NCBI GenBank assembly: GCA_021299175.1
Contig: JAJTFY010000001.1
Location: 1 to 49,589, forward strand
Length of the DNA: 49,589 nt
Source of the DNA: Chitinophagaceae bacterium
GTDB lineage: Bacteria > Bacteroidota > Bacteroidia > Chitinophagales > Chitinophagaceae
Direction: 5' to 3'
Numbering within the stretch: the first letter of the stretch is position 1; each line of letters opens with the position of its first letter. A model generated the notes under the pieces. The model was not told where the DNA came from and searched no databases. It saw only the letters and a program-made list of their open reading frames with translations. The translations under genes and the position numbers were made by a program. Shown piece after piece: positions 21,031-29,393 of this stretch.

Positions 21031-21336
21031 ATGCTGGTATACAACATTACCTATGCCGTCTCTCATGAAATACATGAACAATGGATGACATGGATGAAAG
21101 GAACACATATTCCAGAAATCATGTCTACAGGGCTTTTCAGCAGTTTCAAGGTGCTGCGATTGTTGGAGGTAGATGAGGAAGAGGGGCTGACATTTGCCGT
21201 GCAATTTCATGCTGAAACAGAGGAGAATTACCGCAAATACATTGCCGAACATGCACCTGCATTGCGTTTGAATGCAACCCGCCAATGGGGCGAACAAGTC
21301 ATAGGATTTCGCACTTTAATGGCAATTGTGCAATAA
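21031..21336 (+). CDS. DUF4286 family protein
   Basis: MLVYNITYAVSHEIHEQWMTWMKGTHIPEIMSTGLFSSFKVLRLL; the first ATG after xth is at 21031. Confidence 0.75.
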   Translation: MLVYNITYAVSHEIHEQWMTWMKGTHIPEIMSTGLFSSFKVLRLLEVDEEEGLTFAVQFHAETEENYRKYIAEHAPALRLNATRQWGEQVIGFRTLMAIVQ

Positions 21337-21417
21337 GTGTGGAAAAATAGATTATCTTCACCAGCTAAAATGCAGGTCAGTATTGGCTTTTAGCGGAAAT
21401 AAGTGAAGAAAAAAAAT

Positions 21418-21447
21418 TTTGTTAGAATCAAAAAGCCTATAAATTTG
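21418..21447 (+). promoter_or_regulatory. Bacteroidota promoter TTTG-N18-TAAATTTG upstream of HU
   Basis: -33 TTTG (21418-21421) and -7 TAAATTTG (21440-21447). Confidence 0.7.
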
Positions 21448-21479
21448 TCAGTATACAAATCAATTAAAAATTTACGTCT

Positions 21480-21749
21480 ATGAACAAAGCTGAATTGATC
21501 GCCAAGCTCGCTGATGATGCTGGTATCACCAAGACTCAGGCTAACGCTACACTTGATTCATTTGTTAGCGCAGTAACCAAAACCCTCAAAGGTGGTGGTA
21601 AAGTTACACTGGTAGGTTTCGGTACTTTCTCTGTAACCAAAAGGGCTGCTCGCAATGGTCGTAACCCACAGACTGGTGCTGTGATCAAGATCAAGGCAAA
21701 GAAGGTTGCCAAGTTCAAAGCTGGTAAAGAGCTTTCTGCAAAGATCTAA
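21480..21749 (+). CDS. hup: HU family DNA-binding protein
   Basis: MNKAELIAKLADDAGITKTQANATLDSF...GFGTFSVTKRAARNGRNPQTG. Confidence 0.96.
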   Translation: MNKAELIAKLADDAGITKTQANATLDSFVSAVTKTLKGGGKVTLVGFGTFSVTKRAARNGRNPQTGAVIKIKAKKVAKFKAGKELSAKI

Positions 21750-21765
21750 CCGCTTTTAAAAAAAC

Positions 21766-21803
21766 TAAAAAAGCAAGACGCTTGCGTGTCTTGCTTTTTT
21801 TTT
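21766..21803 (+). terminator. Intrinsic terminator after HU
   Basis: GCAAGAC...GTCTTGC followed by TTTTTTTTT. Confidence 0.88.
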
Positions 21804-21830
21804 CACTTTAAAATTTTAAAAACAAATACA

Positions 21831-21938
21831 ATGGGAAGAGGCGACAAAAAAACAAAGAAAGGAAAGATATTCAAAGGTTCTTTCGGTAAGTCAAGACCAG
21901 CCAAAGCAGGCAAGAAAGCTGCTCCTCGCAAGGCTTAA
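21831..21938 (+). CDS. 30S ribosomal protein THX (35 aa; below the ORF-track length cutoff)
   Basis: MGRGDKKTKKGKIFKGSFGKSRPAKAGKKAAPRKA. Confidence 0.88.
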   Translation: MGRGDKKTKKGKIFKGSFGKSRPAKAGKKAAPRKA

Positions 21939-21948
21939 TTTGTTATCC

Positions 21949-22000
21949 GTTATCAGTTGTGGGTTGTGGGTTGATTATGCACAGTTCATCAACTGATAAC
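21949..22000. repeat. Inverted repeat GTTATCAGTTG...CAACTGATAAC with 30-nt loop
   Basis: Perfect 11-bp arms (21949-21959 and 21990-22000); a further TTTGT/ACAAA pairing lies outside. Confidence 0.85.
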
Positions 22001-22014
22001 TGACAAATGATATT

Positions 22015-22650
22015 TTAGGGAGCCAATCTTTCAACCTTCCAGGCTCCGTTCTTATTGCTGTATTTTATCCTATCGTGCAGCCGATTGCTGCGGCCCTGCC
22101 AAAATTCAATTGTTTCTGCTACAACCCTGTATCCGCCCCAGTGCGATGGACGGGGAACTTCGCCCGAGGCATACTCCTCAAGCAATGATGCTGCCTTTTT
22201 ATCCAGGATTTCCCGGCTTTCAATGATCTTGCTTTGCGGTGAGGCCCATGCACCCAGCTTGCTTCCCAATGGTCTGCTATAGTAGTATTCATCACTCTCT
22301 TCAGCTGACACCCGCTCACATCTTCCTTCTATGCGCACCTGCCTTTCCAACTCTTTCCAGAAAAAAACCAGTGATGCATATGGATTGGCATCCAGCTGTT
22401 GCCCCTTATCACTTTCATAATTGGTATAAAAAACAAAGCCGTTTTCATCAAACCCTTTCAGCAGAACGATCCTGGCGGATGGCCTTCCTGTTGCAGTGAT
22501 GGTAGACAGGGTCATGGCATTGACTTCATCAATGGCTGAATCCAATGCTTCGTCCCACCATTGGCTGAACTGCATTAAAGGATTATCATGTACATCTGAC
22601 TCAGAAAGTGAACGAAGCTGATAGTCTTTGCGGATGGAAGCGATGGACAT
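22015..22650 (-). CDS. pdxH: Pyridoxamine 5'-phosphate oxidase
   Basis: MSIASIRKDYQLRSLSESDVHDNPLMQFSQWWDEAL...RIVLLKGFDENGFVFYTNYESDKG...ERLAP. Confidence 0.95.
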   Translation of the reverse strand: MSIASIRKDYQLRSLSESDVHDNPLMQFSQWWDEALDSAIDEVNAMTLSTITATGRPSARIVLLKGFDENGFVFYTNYESDKGQQLDANPYASLVFFWKELERQVRIEGRCERVSAEESDEYYYSRPLGSKLGAWASPQSKIIESREILDKKAASLLEEYASGEVPRPSHWGGYRVVAETIEFWQGRSNRLHDRIKYSNKNGAWKVERLAP

Positions 22651-22652
22651 AT

Positions 22653-22775
22653 AGTTGAAGGGGTTGAGGAGGTTGAAGGGGTTGAAGAGGTTGAAGGGGT
22701 TGAAGAGGTTGAAGAGGTTTAAGGATAATCTTCAACCTCTTCAACAGGCCGAAGGCCGACTTCAACCTCTTCAAC
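22653..22775. repeat. 9-bp minisatellite array (8 units of GGTTGARGR) followed by two inverted copies CTTCAACCTCTTCAAC flanking GGCCGAAGGCC
   Basis: Units at 22653-22724; inverted copies at 22730-22745 and 22760-22775. Confidence 0.95.
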
Positions 22776-22795
22776 TGGAATATGCTCCTTTAACG

Positions 22796-23506
22796 TTACT
22801 TGACCAACGTTCCAATCTGCTCACCAGTCACCAATTTTTTCAAGTTGCCTTCCTGATTGATGTCAAAAACGATGATGGGAAGATTGTTTTCCATACAAAG
22901 GGTGAAGGCAGTCATGTCCATGATCTTCAGGTTCTTCTCAATACACTCCTTGTAAGAAATGGTATCATACTTTGTTGCAGTTGGATCCTTTTCCGGATCT
23001 GAGGTATAGATACCATTGACGCGGGTTCCCTTGATGATGACATCTGCACCAATCTCAACAGCCCGCAATGAACCGGCAGTATCTGTGGTAAAATAGGGGT
23101 TGCCAGTACCACCACCGAAAATCACGATCCTGTTTTTCTCAAGGTGCCTGATGGCCCTTCTGCGGATATAGGGCTCTGCCACCTGTTCCATTTTGATGGC
23201 TGTCAACAAACGGGTATACATCCCTTGTTTCTCCAGCATGGCCTGGATGGCCATTCCATTGATGACGGTAGCCAACATACCCATATAGTCTCCGTGGGCG
23301 CGTTCGATGCCGGTTTCTGATTCATTCATGCCCCGGTAGATGTTGCCGCCACCAATAACGATGGCCACTTCAACACCAAGGTCCACAACACTTTTGATTT
23401 CCTTGGCATAGCGGTTGATCATGGTAGGATCAATACCAAATCCGTTGTCTCCAACAAGGGACTCTCCGGATAATTTCAGCAGTATTCTTTTGTATATGGG
23501 TTGCAT
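22796..23506 (-). CDS. pyrH: UMP kinase
   Basis: [59 protein letters not shown]. Confidence 0.96.
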   Translation of the reverse strand: MQPIYKRILLKLSGESLVGDNGFGIDPTMINRYAKEIKSVVDLGVEVAIVIGGGNIYRGMNESETGIERAHGDYMGMLATVINGMAIQAMLEKQGMYTRLLTAIKMEQVAEPYIRRRAIRHLEKNRIVIFGGGTGNPYFTTDTAGSLRAVEIGADVIIKGTRVNGIYTSDPEKDPTATKYDTISYKECIEKNLKIMDMTAFTLCMENNLPIIVFDINQEGNLKKLVTGEQIGTLVK

Positions 23507-23510
23507 GGTG

Positions 23511-23518
23511 CAAAGATA
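23511..23518 (-). promoter_or_regulatory. Bacteroidota -7 promoter element TATCTTTG for pyrH
   Basis: Plus-strand CAAAGATA; 4 nt upstream of the pyrH ATG. Confidence 0.55.
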
Positions 23519-23519
23519 C

Positions 23520-23549
23520 AAAAAGGGCCTTCATGAAGAAGGCCCTTTT
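23520..23549 (-). terminator. Intrinsic terminator of the rplM-rpsI-rpsB-tsf operon
   Basis: AAAAGGGCCTTC-atgaa-GAAGGCCCTTTT. Confidence 0.9.
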
Positions 23550-23571
23550 CTATATTCGATTGTCGATTGGA

Positions 23572-24411
23572 TTATCCGAGTGCTACACGCTTGAAGGAAA
23601 CAACCTTCAGGTCAGCGCCTTTAGACTTAAGATAATCTCCGACAGACATGCCGCCATCCTTTACAAAAGCCTGGGCAAGCAAAGTGCTTTCCTTATAGAA
23701 GGCATTCAGCTTTCCTTCAGCGATCTTGGAGATCATTTCGTCGGGCTTTCCTGCCATTTTAGGATCATTCTTGATCAACTCAAGGATAACACCTTTTTCT
23801 CTTTCAATTACTTCAGCAGAAACCGAAGATGAATCGATAGCAACTGGATTCATGGCAGCAATCTGCATGGCAATGTCCTTGCCTACTTCAGCTTGTGCCT
23901 CGTTCAAACCAACCAATACACCCATCCTGTTTGCACCGTGGATGTATGATGATACGAACGCAGCATCAATGCGCTCAAACTTGGAAACACCAATCTTCTC
24001 ACCAATGCTGGCAAGCTTGTCGTTCACAAGATCAGCGATCTTGGCACCATTGATTTCCTGTGCATTCAACTCTTCAGCTGAACTCACGTTGTTGGCAATG
24101 GCTGCATCCATGATGCTTTGGGCGAATGCAATAAAGTCATCGTTTTTGCTAACGAAATCAGTTTCGCAGCTCAGGCACAAAGTGATGCCGGTCTTGTTGT
24201 CTGCGGTTGTTTTGGCAAGCACAACACCTTCTTTCGCATCGCGGTCTCCCCTGAGTGCTGCAACTTTCTGGCCTTTTTTCCTCAACCAGTCGATCGCAGC
24301 TTCAATGTCTCCATTGTTTTCAGTAAGTGCCTTGCGACAATCCATCATGCCTGCACCCGTCATTTGACGCAGCTTGTTGATTTCAGCTGCCGTTATTGTT
24401 ACTTCTGACAT
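23572..24411 (-). CDS. tsf: Elongation factor Ts
   Basis: ITAAEINKLRQMTGAGMMDCRKALTENNGDIEAAIDWLRKKG. Confidence 0.96.
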   Translation of the reverse strand: MSEVTITAAEINKLRQMTGAGMMDCRKALTENNGDIEAAIDWLRKKGQKVAALRGDRDAKEGVVLAKTTADNKTGITLCLSCETDFVSKNDDFIAFAQSIMDAAIANNVSSAEELNAQEINGAKIADLVNDKLASIGEKIGVSKFERIDAAFVSSYIHGANRMGVLVGLNEAQAEVGKDIAMQIAAMNPVAIDSSSVSAEVIEREKGVILELIKNDPKMAGKPDEMISKIAEGKLNAFYKESTLLAQAFVKDGGMSVGDYLKSKGADLKVVSFKRVALG

Positions 24412-24478
24412 ATTTATCCTCCGGTCTTGAAACCATTACTGGTCGAAGACACGATATTTAAGTGAATGTATGGTTTGA

Positions 24479-25345
24479 TTACTTTTTCTGGGCTGGCTTC
24501 CTTCCGCCACCACCTGCTGCAGGAACCCTGCGCTTGGGTGCACCAGGTTTGCTCCTTCTGCCACCATCTGCATCTCCTTCCTCATCTACTGAGAACTTCA
24601 ATGCATTTTCGCCTGAATCATCACCCTCTTCGCTGTCATCAGACTTCTCAGCCTGACGCTCAGCCAATCCTTCAGCAATCGCTGCAGTGATATAGTTGGT
24701 GATAATGGCGATGGATTTGGTTGCATCGTCATTGGAAGGTACAGGGAAGTCAACCTTGTTTGGATCACAATTGGTATCAACCATACCGAATGTAGTGATG
24801 CCCAAACGCTTGGCTTCTGCCATGGCAATATGCTCATGACCGATGTCAATGATGAACAAAGCTGCTGGTACACGACCCAATTGAGCGATACCACCCAATA
24901 CTTTTTCCATCTTATCCTTGTCGCGAGACAATTGAAGACGCTCTTTCTTGGTGATGTTGTCGAAGCTGCCATCAGCAAGCATTTTTTCAATGCTCTGCAT
25001 TTTCTTTACCGACTTGCGAACGGTGTTGAAGTTGGTCAACATGCCACCCAACCAGCGCTCAGTAACAAAAGGCATGTTCACCTTCTGTGCACACTCGGTA
25101 ACGATTTCCTTGGCTTGCTTCTTGGTTCCAACAAACATGATCTTCTTACCGCTTTTGGCGATGTTCTTGAGGGCAAGGGCAGTTTCCTGCAAGCACTCAA
25201 CAGTCTTGTTCAGATCAATGATATGGATGCCTTTTTTCTCTGCATAGATGTAAGGCAACATCTTAGGATTCCACTTCTTACGGAGGTGACCGAAGTGAAC
25301 ACCTGCTTCAAGGAGTTGCTGCTGCAGTGTAGTATTATTTTCCAT
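24479..25345 (-). CDS. rpsB: 30S ribosomal protein S2 with extended charged C-terminal tail
   Basis: LLEAGVHFGHLRKKWNPKMLPYIYAEKKGIHIIDLNKTV; tail DDSEEGDDSGENALKFSVDEEGDADGGRRSKPGAPKRRVPAAGGGGRKPAQKK. Confidence 0.96.
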   Translation of the reverse strand: MENNTTLQQQLLEAGVHFGHLRKKWNPKMLPYIYAEKKGIHIIDLNKTVECLQETALALKNIAKSGKKIMFVGTKKQAKEIVTECAQKVNMPFVTERWLGGMLTNFNTVRKSVKKMQSIEKMLADGSFDNITKKERLQLSRDKDKMEKVLGGIAQLGRVPAALFIIDIGHEHIAMAEAKRLGITTFGMVDTNCDPNKVDFPVPSNDDATKSIAIITNYITAAIAEGLAERQAEKSDDSEEGDDSGENALKFSVDEEGDADGGRRSKPGAPKRRVPAAGGGGRKPAQKK

Positions 25346-25384
25346 TGTATAAAGTATGTTTTTGATTCTAGATTGGTGATCCTG

Positions 25385-25774
25385 TTAACGCTTGCTGAAC
25401 TGGTAGCTTCTACGTGCTTTCTTCTTACCGAATTTCTTCCTTTCAACACCCCTTGGATCCCTTCTCAACAAACCTGCAGCTTTCAATGCCGGCCTGAATT
25501 CAGGATTCAAAGCGATGAGCGCACGGGAGATACCCAATTTAGAAGCTTCAGCCTGGCCTTTTTTACCACCGCCTGCAGCATTGATCTTGATATCGTATTT
25601 TCCAGCTCCTTCAACAACAGTGATGGGAAGTTCCACCTGGTTCTGAAGATAGATCTGAGGAAAATATGCCTTGTAATCAAGGTCGTTTACGATGATGTTA
25701 CCATCCCCCTTGCTGAGGAATACCCTGGTAACAGCTTCCTTTCTACGACCAAGTCCGTTTTTTTGTTTTTCCAT
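25385..25774 (-). CDS. rpsI: 30S ribosomal protein S9
   Basis: GRRKEAVTRVFLSKGDGNIIVND...RRDPRGVERKKFGKKKARRSYQFSKR. Confidence 0.97.
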   Translation of the reverse strand: MEKQKNGLGRRKEAVTRVFLSKGDGNIIVNDLDYKAYFPQIYLQNQVELPITVVEGAGKYDIKINAAGGGKKGQAEASKLGISRALIALNPEFRPALKAAGLLRRDPRGVERKKFGKKKARRSYQFSKR

Positions 25775-25802
25775 TATTCTTTATTTGAAATCGTTTTGAA
25801 AA

Positions 25803-26246
25803 TTAGAATTTGAAAGGAGTTGGTTGTTGTGCAGTATGAGGATGCTCTCCACCTGCGTAAACGAACAACTTCTTGTACATTTGGCGACCAAGTCTGTTCT
25901 TGGGAAGCATCCCTTTCACAGCCCTTTCAACGATTTGCTCAGGACGACGCTTGATCAGGTCCTTGGCAATCTCAATCTTCTGTCCGCCAGGATAGCCAGT
26001 AACGTGCTGGTATTCCTTGTCTTGGAACTTGTTACCTGTGAAAACGACTTTCTCTGCATTGATTACGATGACGAAGTCTCCGCAATCAACGTGGGGCGAA
26101 TAATACGCTTTGTTCTTTCCGCGCAATACTGAAGCAATCTTGCTACAGATTCGTCCCACAGTTTGATTGGTCCCGTCAACAACGTGCCATTTACGTTGCA
26201 CGGAAGCTGCATTTGCATGCTTTGTGGTGAAATGTAATTTACTCAT
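25803..26246 (-). CDS. rplM: 50S ribosomal protein L13
   Basis: WHVVDGTNQTVGRICSKIASVLRGKNKAYYSPHVDCGDFVIVINAEKV. Confidence 0.97.
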   Translation of the reverse strand: MSKLHFTTKHANAASVQRKWHVVDGTNQTVGRICSKIASVLRGKNKAYYSPHVDCGDFVIVINAEKVVFTGNKFQDKEYQHVTGYPGGQKIEIAKDLIKRRPEQIVERAVKGMLPKNRLGRQMYKKLFVYAGGEHPHTAQQPTPFKF

Positions 26247-26337
26247 GTGTACAATTTTTCGGATTTACATCCGGGTTTAAAAATTTGTCCCCGCCATCCC
26301 GGGAAACACCCCTCTTTTGAAAGGGAGCGCAAAGTTA
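26247..26337 (-). promoter_or_regulatory. rplM promoter (TAACTTTG) and structured 5' leader with three hairpins
   Basis: TAACTTTG at 26337-26330 (minus); hairpins CCCUUU-CAAA-AGAGGG, CCCG-GGAUGG-CGGG and CGGAU-GUAA-AUCCG before the ATG. Confidence 0.55.
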
Positions 26338-26484
26338 GCAGAAAGACCGTTGAAAAACGAACAAAAAAGGATGTTTTTTCAGGCATGGCCCTGCAACACA
26401 TTGATTTTCAATAAAAAATTAGCTTGTGTTTTTTATTTAGATGGCAGAATGCTGATAAATTCTGGCTTGAAGACTGGTCTATAC

Positions 26485-27207
26485 CTAGAATTGAAGACCT
26501 ACAAATGATTTGTGTTTGATCTGCTCATAAGCATTTCGGTCGAAAGAGTACAATTTGCCTGGGCGGTGCCGCACCAATTTTTCCATCTCTTTTTCATCTT
26601 TCAGCAGGCCTGTGGTAAACAATTTCTTCCTGAAATTCCTCCTGTCAAATGCTATGCCCAGGATTTGCTCAAACAATTGCTGGAGGTCGCGAAGCGAGAA
26701 CTTGTCTTCCAATAGATTAAAAATGATGGGCTCTTCCTGGATTTTCCTTTGCAGGGCGGCTACACAGGTATCCAGGATCATCTGATGATCAAAGGCCATG
26801 GTCTTAATGTCTGACACAGGATGCCAGTGAAGGGCATTGTCCAGTGTTTTCAGTTGATGGTGTTTTACATTGACCAATGCGAGGTATGCGGTGGTGACCA
26901 CCCTGCCGGCAGGATGGCGATTGACGGCGCCAAATGTTTTTACCTGCTCCAAAAACATACCCGTCAGTCCGGTTCTTTCCCTCAACACCCTGTAAGAGGC
27001 TTCGTCAAGGTCTTCGTCAGGACGAACATGGTCTCCCAACAGGGACCATTGTCCTTTGTAGGCAGGAAGGTCACTTTCAATGAGCAAGACCTTCAAAACG
27101 CCCTGATCATATCCAAATATGACACAATCAACCGATAACGCAAACTGGAATGCGGACATCTGTTGGATGGATGTTGAATTGATACTGGGCTTTTTTGCCT
27201 CTTTCAT
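26485..27207 (-). CDS. NUDIX domain protein with C-terminal winged-helix (NrtR/AraR-like regulator)
   Basis: FQFALSVDCVIFGYDQGVLKVLLIESDLPAYKGQWSLLGDHVRPDEDLDEASYRVLRERTGL; C-terminal LPVF-type wHTH region. Start is uncertain (27207 or 27261). Confidence 0.8.
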   Translation of the reverse strand: MKEAKKPSINSTSIQQMSAFQFALSVDCVIFGYDQGVLKVLLIESDLPAYKGQWSLLGDHVRPDEDLDEASYRVLRERTGLTGMFLEQVKTFGAVNRHPAGRVVTTAYLALVNVKHHQLKTLDNALHWHPVSDIKTMAFDHQMILDTCVAALQRKIQEEPIIFNLLEDKFSLRDLQQLFEQILGIAFDRRNFRKKLFTTGLLKDEKEMEKLVRHRPGKLYSFDRNAYEQIKHKSFVGLQF

Positions 27208-27305
27208 GCTGGTTGTTGTGCGGGGTTGGATGACAAAAATAATTTCTATCAGGAAGAACAAAAAAACATATTTCAGCAGAGATTCATTTTAACTTAGCCC
27301 ATCCA

Positions 27306-29393
27306 ATGACAAGCAACAACGAACATACCCGTTTTTACCAAGACAAAAGCAAGGAGCTTGAAGCACGTGCAACCGATCTAGGCTACTTGACAGAAAACAT
27401 CAGCCTGCTCAGGGATGTCATCCGGTTTCATGAGAACCGTTATTATGTGATGAATGATCCGTTGATCTCTGACACCGAGTTTGACATACTCTACAAGGCA
27501 CTTGAAAGGACCGAGGCCGCGAATCCACTGCTGATTACCGCAGACTCTCCCACCCAGCGTGTTGGACCTGGCATCACCAAACAATTCAAGACTGTTCAGC
27601 ACCTGGTACCCATGCTATCGTTGGAAAATTCTTATGATGCTGCAGATTTGATGGAGTGGGACCGCAAGGCAAGGGAACTCTCAGGGTTGGAGCAGCTTGA
27701 TTACTGTGTTGAACCAAAATTTGACGGCGCCAGCATTTCGCTGGTATATGAGAACGACCTGTTCGCCCGTGGTGCAACAAGGGGTGATGGCGTTGAAGGG
27801 GAAGACATCACGCTGAACCTCAAACAGATCAAGTCGATTCCACTCTCTGCAGCTTTTTCCAAATATGGGATTCAGCAAGCAGAGATCCGTGGTGAGGTAT
27901 TGATGAACAAGAACAGTTTTCAACAATTCAATGAGCAACTGCTGGAACAAAATCTCCCTCCCTTGGCCAATCCGCGCAACGCTGCATCCGGATCGCTGCG
28001 GCTGAAAGATGCCAGGCTGGTGGGCAAAAGAAACCTGGAAGCCTTTATCTACCATATTGCCTATCTGAATTTTACGCCCAAACACGTAGAAATTCCATCC
28101 CATGCCAAAAGCCTAGAAATGCTGTGGGACCTTGGTTTCAGGAGCCCTGTTCATGAGAAAAAAGTATTTAAGGGTATTCAAGGCGTGATTGATTTCTGCA
28201 AAGAATTTGAGGAGAAAAGGGATGGATTGCCCTACGAAATAGACGGGCTCGTCATCAAGGTGAATGAGCTGGCCTTGCAAGAAAAACTGGGCATGACCAC
28301 CCATCACCCCAGATGGGCCATTGCCTTTAAATTCAAGGCAAGGCAGTCTACCAGCAAGCTTTTCCAGGTGGAATATCAGGTGGGAAGAACCGGCAGTGTA
28401 ACGCCCGTTGCCAAAATACAGCCCGTACCGATTGGTGGTGTTACCGTTGCCTCCATCTCCTTGCACAACCAGGATTTCATCAGGGAAAAAGACATCCGCA
28501 TTGGTGATACTTTGTTGGTAGAACGCGCTGGCGATGTCATCCCCTATATTGTAAAATCATTCCCCGAACTCAGGGATGGCAGCGAAACAGAGATTGCATT
28601 TCCCGCTGCCTGCCCGGTCTGTCAAACTGCACTTGTCAAAACAGAAGAGGAGGCGGTTTGGAGATGCCCCAACGAGCGCTGCGATGCACAGGTGGTGGAA
28701 AGGATGATCCATTTCACCAGCAAAGATGCCATGGACATCCGTGGGTTGGGCGATGCCATCATCAGAAAATTCCATGAGATGGGTTGGCTGAAAGACATTC
28801 CCTCCATTTATCAGCTGCCATTGGAAGAGCTGAAAAAGATGGAGGGCTTTGGTGCAAAATCTGTCGCCAACATCAGCGAAGCCATAGAAAAATCTAAAAC
28901 GCAACCTTTATACAGGCTGATCAATGCATTGGGCATTCGCTTCGTTGGTGAAACAACTGCCAAAACCCTTGCCCAATCCATATCGCATTTGCTTGATCTG
29001 GTCAGTATGGACAAAGAGGCATTGCAGAAAATTGAAGATGTAGGCGTGAAAGTGGCAGAGAGCATCCACCAGTATTTCAGCAATCCTGACAATATTGAGA
29101 TGTTGAAAAGACTGGAAGCTGAAGGGCTGCAGCTAAACAGCATCAAACAACAACCTGTTGATGGCAACCTCAAAGGAAAGAGCTTCCTCTTCACCGGCAC
29201 ATTGTATAAAATGAAGCGTTCGGAAGCGGAAGCCCTTGTGGAAGCCAACGGAGGAAAAATACTTTCCGGCGTAAGCTCAAAACTCGATTACCTGATCGTT
29301 GGGGAAGATGCAGGATCCAAGCTGGAAAAAGCAAAGAAGATCGCCTCCATCCAGATCCTGGATGAAGACGGCTTCATTAAATTAATTCACTAG
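27306..29393 (+). CDS. ligA: NAD-dependent DNA ligase LigA
   Basis: YCVEPKFDGASISLVYENDLFARGATRGDGVEGEDIT, CPVCQTALVKTEEEAVWRCPN zinc finger, BRCT C-terminus. Confidence 0.97.
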   Translation: MTSNNEHTRFYQDKSKELEARATDLGYLTENISLLRDVIRFHENRYYVMNDPLISDTEFDILYKALERTEAANPLLITADSPTQRVGPGITKQFKTVQHLVPMLSLENSYDAADLMEWDRKARELSGLEQLDYCVEPKFDGASISLVYENDLFARGATRGDGVEGEDITLNLKQIKSIPLSAAFSKYGIQQAEIRGEVLMNKNSFQQFNEQLLEQNLPPLANPRNAASGSLRLKDARLVGKRNLEAFIYHIAYLNFTPKHVEIPSHAKSLEMLWDLGFRSPVHEKKVFKGIQGVIDFCKEFEEKRDGLPYEIDGLVIKVNELALQEKLGMTTHHPRWAIAFKFKARQSTSKLFQVEYQVGRTGSVTPVAKIQPVPIGGVTVASISLHNQDFIREKDIRIGDTLLVERAGDVIPYIVKSFPELRDGSETEIAFPAACPVCQTALVKTEEEAVWRCPNERCDAQVVERMIHFTSKDAMDIRGLGDAIIRKFHEMGWLKDIPSIYQLPLEELKKMEGFGAKSVANISEAIEKSKTQPLYRLINALGIRFVGETTAKTLAQSISHLLDLVSMDKEALQKIEDVGVKVAESIHQYFSNPDNIEMLKRLEAEGLQLNSIKQQPVDGNLKGKSFLFTGTLYKMKRSEAEALVEANGGKILSGVSSKLDYLIVGEDAGSKLEKAKKIASIQILDEDGFIKLIH

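Noticed and set aside
22653-22775. CRISPR-like array
   Set aside because: Units are contiguous 9-mers with no unique spacers, and there are no cas genes in the window.
22655-23002. ORF MKGLRRLKGLKRLKGLKRLKRFK..., looks like a repeat protein or antimicrobial peptide
   Set aside because: It is the translation of the 9-bp intergenic array running antisense into pyrH. Nothing supports it being expressed.
23726-24367. 213-aa plus ORF opposite tsf (also 24830..25813 opposite rpsB/rpsI)
   Set aside because: Shadow ORFs over universal translation genes.
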